From: DASRJX01 sp035649235
GTDB taxonomy: Bacteria; Acidobacteriota; Polarisedimenticolia; Gp22-AA2
Reading direction: 5' to 3'
DNA length: 12,135 bases
NCBI GenBank assembly: GCA_035649235.1
Contig: DASRJX010000095.1
Span: 1 to 12,135 of the forward strand
Shown here: positions 6,535 to 12,135 of the stretch, piece by piece
Layout of the letters: every line of letters begins with the position of its first letter
Numbering within the stretch: position 1 is the stretch's first letter
Program-made: the position numbers and the translations under genes
The notes under the pieces: model-generated
Told to the model about the DNA's origin: nothing
Database searches by the model: none
Seen by the model: only the letters and a program-made list of their open reading frames with translations

Positions 6535-7034
6535 GCTTCGGTGGGGGCGAAGCGCGCGAGGAATTCGCGCAGCCGGGCGCGCACCCGGCCGGCGGTCACG
6601 TTGATGGGGTGCTGGCGGGACAGGAAGCTGAAGAACGGGTCGGACCGGCGCTCGTAGCGCTCCAGCTCGTCGAGGATCCTGCGGTACTTCGGCCTGAGGG
6701 TGAGCCCTCTCTTGAAGGCCGCGAACGCCGGACCCCGCTGGCGGTGCCGCAGGAGCGAGATGCCGAGATTGCAGAACAGGTCCGGATCGAAGAAATCGCG
6801 CTTGACCGCCTGCTCGCACATCTTCAGCCCCTCGTCCGAGCGACCCTGGCTCAGGACCAACGCCAGGCCGAAAAACGAGAGGTACTTCATGCTGGTGCTG
6901 CCCTGCGACTCCTTCTCCATGTCGAGGGCTCGCTGGAAATACCCGGTTGCTTCCTGGTAGGTCTTGCGTTCGAGACACGCGAGGCCGCGCTTGAAGGCCT
7001 CGTCCGGTCGGGCTGGCGGATTGACGGTGGACAT
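6531..7034 (-). CDS. Small TPR-repeat protein
   Basis: The 167-residue cytoplasmic-type protein has no signal peptide. Residues 11-38 (DEAFKRGLACLERKTYQEATGY and onward) and about 85-118 (PDLFCNLGISLLRHRQRGPAFAAF and onward) are TPR helix pairs, with a degenerate repeat between them. The C-terminal third is Arg-rich (residues about 115-160) and no longer TPR-like. It probably acts as an adaptor for other proteins. The ATG at 7034 follows a GAGGGGGG purine tract. The alternative TTG at 7079 falls inside the -10 box of the promoter at 7078-7105, so it cannot be the start. It is the first gene of the operon and overlaps the next TPR gene by a few bases at its stop, which suggests coordinated production of the two. 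TPR is fairly sure; the role is unknown. Confidence 0.8.
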   Translation of the reverse strand: MSTVNPPARPDEAFKRGLACLERKTYQEATGYFQRALDMEKESQGSTSMKYLSFFGLALVLSQGRSDEGLKMCEQAVKRDFFDPDLFCNLGISLLRHRQRGPAFAAFKRGLTLRPKYRRILDELERYERRSDPFFSFLSRQHPINVTAGRVRARLREFLARFAPTEA

Positions 7035-7077
7035 GCCCCCCCTCGGTCCAAGGACAGCAGGCAAGTGACATGGTCCC

Positions 7078-7105
7078 AATATAGTCCGGTCCCAGGGCCA
7101 GTCAA
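7078..7105 (-). promoter_or_regulatory. Sigma-70 promoter of the TPR operon
   Basis: On the minus strand TTGACT (plus 7100-7105), a 16-bp spacer and TATATT (plus 7078-7083) each match consensus at 5 of 6 positions. Transcription would start near 7071, giving a leader of about 37 nt to the ATG at 7034. This fixes the start of the first TPR gene. Confidence 0.75.
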
Positions 7106-7133
7106 CCTAGTCTCCGAGGGCGGAAAACGACAA

Positions 7134-7167
7134 AGGCCGCCCGGCGCACAAGGGCCGCGGGCGGCCT
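7134..7167 (-). terminator. Intrinsic terminator of the histone-like gene
   Basis: AGGCCGCCCG (7134-7143) pairs perfectly with CGGGCGGCCT (7158-7167) around a 14-nt loop. Read on the minus strand, the stem is followed by TTTGTCGTTTTCC, an interrupted U tract. It lies 30 nt after the stop at 7197 and just upstream of the TPR operon promoter, so it insulates the two units. Confidence 0.75.
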
Positions 7168-7196
7168 GATGGTCTCCTCAGGCGGCGGTCGGAGAG

Positions 7197-7511
7197 CTAC
7201 TCTTCCTCGGTGTCCCACCCCATGCCGTAGGTCGGGGCGGATCCACCGCCCGGCCGCTCGGTCGAGCCTGGCGTGAAGGTCGGGGTCACAGCCGGCGTCC
7301 CGATGCCCGGCATCGTGCCGGAAGTGCCGGACGCGGCAGCCTTCGCCGGGGCTTTGAGGCGCGCGGCGGCCTTCTTGACCTGCTTCCTCGCGGAGGCTTT
7401 CTTCGCGGGCTTCCTGGCGGCCGTCTTTCTGGCCTTGGACCTCTTACCGGACGCCCTGCGAGCTGGCTTTCTGCGGCTCGAAGCCTTGCGCTTCGCTTTC
7501 TTCTTGGCCAC
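7197..7511 (-). CDS. Histone H1-like Lys/Arg/Ala-rich DNA-binding protein
   Basis: The 104-residue protein has a strongly basic N-terminal half (residues 2-60) made of Lys, Arg, Ala and Ser with PAKKA and RKPAR motifs, like bacterial H1-type and Hc1/AlgP-like nucleoid proteins. A neutral Pro/Gly/Thr linker (61-90) leads to an acidic end, WDTEEE. It probably coats DNA or another polyanion. The basic half is low in complexity, so family placement is by composition rather than homology. The start is GTG at 7511, which begins the basic region exactly; the only close ATG (7525) is out of frame. A GGGGG tract lies about 9 nt upstream. The gene is monocistronic, with a promoter at 7563-7591 and a terminator at 7134-7167. 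It could instead be a basic, disordered RNA-binding protein. Confidence 0.7.
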   Translation of the reverse strand: MAKKKAKRKASSRRKPARRASGKRSKARKTAARKPAKKASARKQVKKAAARLKAPAKAAASGTSGTMPGIGTPAVTPTFTPGSTERPGGGSAPTYGMGWDTEEE

Positions 7512-7533
7512 GGTCGTACCCCCATGAGGCTGT

Positions 7534-7560
7534 CGCCCGTTGGTCTTGCGGGAACGGGCG
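7534..7560 (-). promoter_or_regulatory. Leader hairpin before the histone-like gene
   Basis: CGCCCGTT (7534-7541) and AACGGGCG (7553-7560) form a perfect 8-bp stem with an 11-nt loop. Depending on the exact start of transcription (about 7556), it sits at the extreme 5' end of the mRNA, where it would protect against decay, or it acts as a DNA operator over the start site. Confidence 0.4.
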
Positions 7561-7562
7561 GT

Positions 7563-7591
7563 AATTCATCACAAGGCGGCGCAATAGTCAA
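7563..7591 (-). promoter_or_regulatory. Probable promoter of the histone-like gene
   Basis: On the minus strand TTGACT (plus 7586-7591) matches the -35 box at 5 of 6 positions. After 17 bp, TGAATT (plus 7563-7568) is a poor -10 hexamer, in one of the few AT-richer spots here. A promoter is expected because the preceding gene ends about 100 bp upstream behind a large hairpin. Confidence 0.45.
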
Positions 7592-7617
7592 GACACGCAC
7601 GCCCGAGCCGATCCGAC

Positions 7618-7686
7618 GGGCGAGGCGCCGGGGGCGCGGTGGCCGGGGCTTCTGAGACCGAGCGCCGCGGCCCCTGCGCCTCACCC
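7618..7686 (-). terminator. Large hairpin after the GDPD gene, possible operon end
   Basis: GGGCGAGGCGC (7618-7628) can pair with GCGCCTCACCC (7676-7686) over 11 bp with one non-Watson-Crick pair that is G-U in the minus-strand RNA. The GC-rich interior can fold further. It starts 8 nt after the GDPD stop on the minus strand. There is no U tract, so it would be a Rho-dependent end or an mRNA stabiliser at best. Confidence 0.35.
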
Positions 7687-7694
7687 CCGGGATT

Positions 7695-8498
7695 TCAGAT
7701 GCGGCCGCCGGACGCGTCACGAACGGGATGGAAGAGCAGCGGATCGTCGGTCATCACGCCATCCACCCCGAGGGCGATTAGGCGCCGCAGCGTCGGCGCG
7801 TCGTTGACCGGCCAGACGAGGACGAGGAGCCCCCGCCGGTGGGCCGCAGCCACGCGACGCCACGAGGCCAGCCGAAGGTGGGGATGCAGGGAATGGAGGG
7901 CCAGGGCGCGGTGGGCCTGTGCCACACCGCGGGTGGAGCGCGAGACGAGGAAGCCGAGCCGCGTCCGGGGCAGAAGGGTGCGCACCGCTTCCAGGACCGT
8001 GCGCGAGAAGGAGGAGATCACGGGAGGCCGCGACGCGCGCGCCCGTCTCAGCTCGCGCGCCACCGCGGCGGCCAGCGACGTCTCTTCAGTGCGGCTGCCC
8101 TGGGTGGGGCGCAGGAGTGTCCGGCCGCGCCGCGTCTCCGTCTTGATCTCGATGTTCACGCCGCAGCGATCGGAGGCGCACTCGAGCGCCTCGGCCAGTG
8201 TCGGGACGCGCTCGCCGCGGAAGCGGGGCGCGAACCAGGAGCCGGCGTCCAGCCGCCGGATCGACTGGAGGGACGCCTTGGCGACCGGGCCGCGTCCGTC
8301 CGTCGTGCGCTCGAGCCGATCGTCGTGCAGGACGACCGGCACGCCATCCGCCGTCAGGCGCACGTCGAACTCGATGGCGTCGATCCCCTGGTGGATCGCC
8401 GTCTCGAAGGCCGCCAGCGTATTCTCGGGCGCGTGCAGCGAGGCGCCGCGGTGCGCGATGCGCAGGATCTCCCGGGAGGCGCCCGGCGATCGGCTCAC
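7695..8498 (-). CDS. ugpQ: Glycerophosphodiester phosphodiesterase
   Basis: This enzyme hydrolyses glycerophosphodiesters, the deacylated phospholipid head groups, to glycerol-3-phosphate and an alcohol. The 267-residue length is typical for the short cytoplasmic UgpQ-like form, and there is no signal peptide. The family pattern is complete: AHRG with His16 and Arg17, PENT with Glu25 and Asn26, EFDVRLTADG with Glu43 and Asp45 (metal ligands), VLHDD with His58, VPTLAEAL at 98-105, NIEIK with Glu117 and Lys119, and the C-terminal GVDGVMTDDP. The start is GTG at 8498, which gives the usual short lead before AHRG, but its ribosome binding site is weak (GGCGG). It lies 46 nt after typA on the same strand, so it is probably the last gene of that operon. 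The family is certain; the gene symbol is by analogy. Confidence 0.93.
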   Translation of the reverse strand: MSRSPGASREILRIAHRGASLHAPENTLAAFETAIHQGIDAIEFDVRLTADGVPVVLHDDRLERTTDGRGPVAKASLQSIRRLDAGSWFAPRFRGERVPTLAEALECASDRCGVNIEIKTETRRGRTLLRPTQGSRTEETSLAAAVARELRRARASRPPVISSFSRTVLEAVRTLLPRTRLGFLVSRSTRGVAQAHRALALHSLHPHLRLASWRRVAAAHRRGLLVLVWPVNDAPTLRRLIALGVDGVMTDDPLLFHPVRDASGGRI

Positions 8499-8544
8499 GA
8501 TCCGCCGATTGCGGCGCCTCGGTCACGGGGCCATGGCCGCGGGA

Positions 8545-10392
<1,848 letters not shown>

Positions 10393-10406
10393 GAAGGCTC
10401 CACGGG

Positions 10407-11357
10407 TCAGTCGATCAGGAACCTGGCGCGGGGTCGCGCGGGCGGCGGGGATTCGGGGCCCGTGGCCGCCGTCTTCTCCAGCAGCATCTCGCGGATGCCG
10501 TTCTTCAGGAAGTAGAGCTCGCGGATCCGCAATCCCGGGAACAGCTTCTCGATGTCGCGGTTCTGGAGCACGTGGCGCCGGAGCGCCCGCCCGGCCCCGG
10601 GCTCCACGGCAAGCTGCTTCTCGTCCACGATCCGGAACCGTTGCGGCGCCTCCGGCGCCGTCGCCGTGCGCGAGTGGAAGTAGGCGAACAGGATGCCACC
10701 CGGCTTGAGGACCCGGCTCACCTCGGCCGCGATGCGCTTCGCCGACTCGGGGTCGTAATAGTTGAGCAGGTCCCAGGCGACCAGGGCGTCGAGCGACGCA
10801 TCCGGGTAGGAGAGGACGGTCGCCAGTGGGCTGCGATAGGAATCGGCCGGCCTCGCGGCCGGACGGGCCGGAACGCTCCGCCCGATGGACCGCGGCGGCA
10901 GGACGATGCGGCGCGAGGGGCGGGCCCCCGGAGTCGGGTTCGGTGTTCCCGGAGGCGGAGAGGAGACGTGAGCCGCCGGGGCGGCCGCGATTCCCGGGCG
11001 AACGTTGCGCCCGGTGAGCGTCTCCGCACGCCCCGAGGTTGCGGGAGCCTCGCCGCGCGGCTCGGGCAGGGAGACCTCCGGCGTCGCCGGCAGCGCAGAG
11101 GCCTTGGACGGCTCCGTGGCGCCCCGTGCCTCCTCGGCGGCCGAGACCAGATCCTCGACCTGGACGCGACAGCCGAGCCGGGCGAAGATCTCGATGTTGC
11201 GGCCCGACAGACGACCCAGGTCGAGCAGCGTGGGGTGGTCGCGCACCGCCAGCCGCTTGAGGAGCTTCTGGAAGATGTGGGAGCGGAGGGGTTCCCCCTC
11301 CGCTCCCTCGGATTCATCGGGCGCCTTGCCGCGCTGGCGCCGGAACAGATCGAGCAT
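10407..11357 (-). CDS. Methyltransferase-like protein with long disordered insert
   Basis: The 316-residue protein resembles a class I SAM-dependent methyltransferase cut in two. Residues 43-70 hold a motif-I-like strand, LLDLGRLSGRNIEIFARLG, then an acidic end of strand 2 (VQVEDL). After about 100 Pro/Ala/Arg/Ser-rich residues (about 73-175), the fold resumes with SYPDASLDALVAWDLLNYYD (183-202) and VSRVLKPGGILFAYF (213-227), the type 11 methyltransferase motifs. Motif I has LDLG-x3-G instead of D-x-GxGxG, so SAM binding is probable but not proven. The N-terminus is charged (FRRQRGK) and the C-terminal tail is again Pro/Arg-rich. The substrate is unknown. The ATG at 11357 has no visible ribosome binding site, and an intercistronic hairpin lies just before it. 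Its place between bactofilin and typA suggests an envelope or ribosome target, which is speculation. Confidence 0.7.
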   Translation of the reverse strand: MLDLFRRQRGKAPDESEGAEGEPLRSHIFQKLLKRLAVRDHPTLLDLGRLSGRNIEIFARLGCRVQVEDLVSAAEEARGATEPSKASALPATPEVSLPEPRGEAPATSGRAETLTGRNVRPGIAAAPAAHVSSPPPGTPNPTPGARPSRRIVLPPRSIGRSVPARPAARPADSYRSPLATVLSYPDASLDALVAWDLLNYYDPESAKRIAAEVSRVLKPGGILFAYFHSRTATAPEAPQRFRIVDEKQLAVEPGAGRALRRHVLQNRDIEKLFPGLRIRELYFLKNGIREMLLEKTAATGPESPPPARPRARFLID

Positions 11358-11378
11358 CGGAGTCAGGGACGCCGTCCG

Positions 11379-11418
11379 GCACTCCGCGGGACGGTGGACC
11401 CCGCCTCCGCGGGAGTGC
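11379..11418 (-). promoter_or_regulatory. Intercistronic hairpin between bactofilin and methyltransferase-like genes
   Basis: GCACTCCGCGG (11379-11389) pairs with CCGCGGGAGTGC (11407-11418) with one bulged base and a 17-nt loop. It fills much of the 76-nt gap between the two genes. No T tract follows on the minus strand, so it is more likely a processing or attenuation element that sets the level of the downstream genes. Confidence 0.5.
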
Positions 11419-11433
11419 GCGGGCCGCGTCTCC

Positions 11434-11937
11434 TCATAGATGGGGCTGCTTTTTCGTCGAGTCCTCGCGGGGCTCGGGAAGCGGCCGCAGGGACTCCTTG
11501 GCGCCGGCCACCTTCGCTGCGGCGCCGCGCTCCATGTCGACGCTGCCCTTGAAATGAGCCCCGTCGGCGATGGTGATGCGGGGTGCCGTGATGTCGCCCA
11601 CGAGCTTCCCGCTCGGAGCGATCTCGACGCGCTCTGCGGCGAAGGCGTTGCCGGACACCTCGCCCGCGATCACGATGGTCTTGGCATAGAGATCGGCGCG
11701 GATCCGGCCGTTCGGTCCGATCGTCAGGTTATGCTCCCTGAGGTCGATCTTCCCCTCGACACGGCCATCGATCGTCAGATCCTCGTCCCCTTGCAGCTCA
11801 CCCTTGATCTGGATCGAGGGGCCGATGTTGACGACGATGCGGCCGCTCTTGATCGCTTCCGGCTGCGGCGTGTACACGGGGGTGACGGACGGCTCGGGCC
11901 CAGGACGTGCGCCGGTCTCCTTCTTGTCCCACATCAT
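11434..11937 (-). CDS. Bactofilin (polymer-forming cytoskeletal protein)
   Basis: Bactofilins self-assemble without nucleotide into membrane-associated filaments that place cell-wall enzymes or shape stalks and poles. The 167 residues carry the usual plan: an unstructured N-terminus (1-33), a right-handed beta-helix core from about 34 to 137, and a charged Pro-rich tail. The core has the family's repeating six-residue turns: IGPSIQIKGELQGDEDLTIDGRVEGKI, then LTIGPNGRIRADLYAKTIVIAGEVSGNAFAAERVEI and GKLVGDITAPRITIADGAHFKGSVDM. AAGGAGG (11941-11947 on the plus strand) stands 3 nt before the first ATG (11937) and 6 nt before the second (11934). The second may therefore be the true start, giving 166 residues. 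A longer open frame to the window edge is non-family and includes the leader. It heads the operon with the methyltransferase-like gene and typA. Confidence 0.93.
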   Translation of the reverse strand: MMWDKKETGARPGPEPSVTPVYTPQPEAIKSGRIVVNIGPSIQIKGELQGDEDLTIDGRVEGKIDLREHNLTIGPNGRIRADLYAKTIVIAGEVSGNAFAAERVEIAPSGKLVGDITAPRITIADGAHFKGSVDMERGAAAKVAGAKESLRPLPEPREDSTKKQPHL

Positions 11938-11959
11938 CAACCTCCTTGAGATAAGTACC

Positions 11960-12008
11960 CGGGATCGGAAGATAGTCGCCGCGCCGGCGTTTGGCCAGCC
12001 GGATCCCG
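11960..12008 (-). other. Leader structure upstream of bactofilin
   Basis: CGGGATCGG (11960-11968) can pair with CCGGATCCCG (11999-12008) with one bulge. An alternative pairing, CCGGC (11984-11988) with GCCGG (11998-12002), competes with it. The two mutually exclusive folds lie in a leader of roughly 157 nt. I do not recognise a known riboswitch class. Confidence 0.3.
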
Positions 12009-12100
12009 CCCCGGACATCGAGAGGACGGCGAAGGAGCGAAATCCGATCAGATCAACTGCGGAACCGATAAGGCCTGCTTCCACCAAAAAGATGGACGGG

Positions 12101-12129
12101 ACTCTAGCACAGCGATCAGGGAGGGTCAA
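12101..12129 (-). promoter_or_regulatory. Sigma-70 promoter of the bactofilin operon
   Basis: On the minus strand TTGACC (plus 12124-12129), a 17-bp spacer and TAGAGT (plus 12101-12106) match consensus at 5 and 4 of 6 positions. A TGC just before the -10 box makes it an extended -10. The TTGACC is repeated in tandem at the window edge (plus 12130-12135). Transcription would start near 12094, about 157 nt before the bactofilin ATG. Confidence 0.55.
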
Positions 12130-12135
12130 GGTCAA

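Noticed and set aside
6535..7071. N-terminal extension of the large TPR frame to the ATG at 7071
   Set aside because: It would overlap the whole small TPR gene in another frame, and its sequence is Pro/Arg/Gly-rich with no TPR pattern. The promoter places the transcript start at about the same base, leaving no leader.
8529..8538. Palindrome GGCCATGGCC in the typA-GDPD gap
   Set aside because: A 10-bp GC-rich palindrome is expected by chance here, and nothing else in the gap suggests an operator or promoter.

Overview
The window is 12.1 kb of GC-rich, densely coding chromosome from a diderm (Gram-negative) bacterium. The cell-envelope evidence is an outer-membrane porin ending in Phe, a lipoprotein with a lipobox, and a bactofilin. 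High GC, this gene mix and a Lys/Ala-rich histone-like protein would suit an Acidobacteriota-like or other deep-branching environmental lineage. That assignment is inference and no marker here fixes the phylum. There are no insertion sequences, phage genes, tRNAs, rRNAs or CRISPR arrays.

Layout, left to right. (1) aroA (EPSP synthase, plus strand) follows 7 nt after what looks like the tail of an upstream gene. It converges on a porin of the alginate-export type (minus strand), and a strong intrinsic terminator lies between them. (2) A 445-bp, locally AT-rich intergenic region separates the porin from a divergent plus-strand proline-rich, glycine-zipper lipoprotein. It holds nested inverted repeats, a very good sigma-70 promoter, a tiny ORF with a ribosome binding site, and a 5' leader that could mask the ribosome binding site. 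(3) Converging on the lipoprotein is a small secreted Cys-containing protein of unknown function, with two GC-rich hairpins between the two genes. (4) A two-gene minus-strand TPR operon has a clear promoter at 7078-7105. The second gene overlaps the first and seems to lack an ATG/GTG/TTG start ahead of its signal peptide. (5) A histone H1-like basic protein (GTG start) has its own promoter and terminator. (6) The right third is a minus-strand operon read from a promoter at the window edge: bactofilin, then a methyltransferase-like protein with a long disordered insert, then TypA/BipA GTPase, then glycerophosphodiester phosphodiesterase.

The genes fall into housekeeping (aroA, typA), envelope (porin, lipoprotein, secreted protein, bactofilin, GDPD) and protein-scaffold (TPR) roles. 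I see no convincing new multi-gene defence, mobile or biosynthetic system. The items most worth a second look are the 100-residue insert that splits the methyltransferase fold in the bactofilin-typA operon, the regulatory region before the lipoprotein, and the non-canonical start of the large TPR gene.
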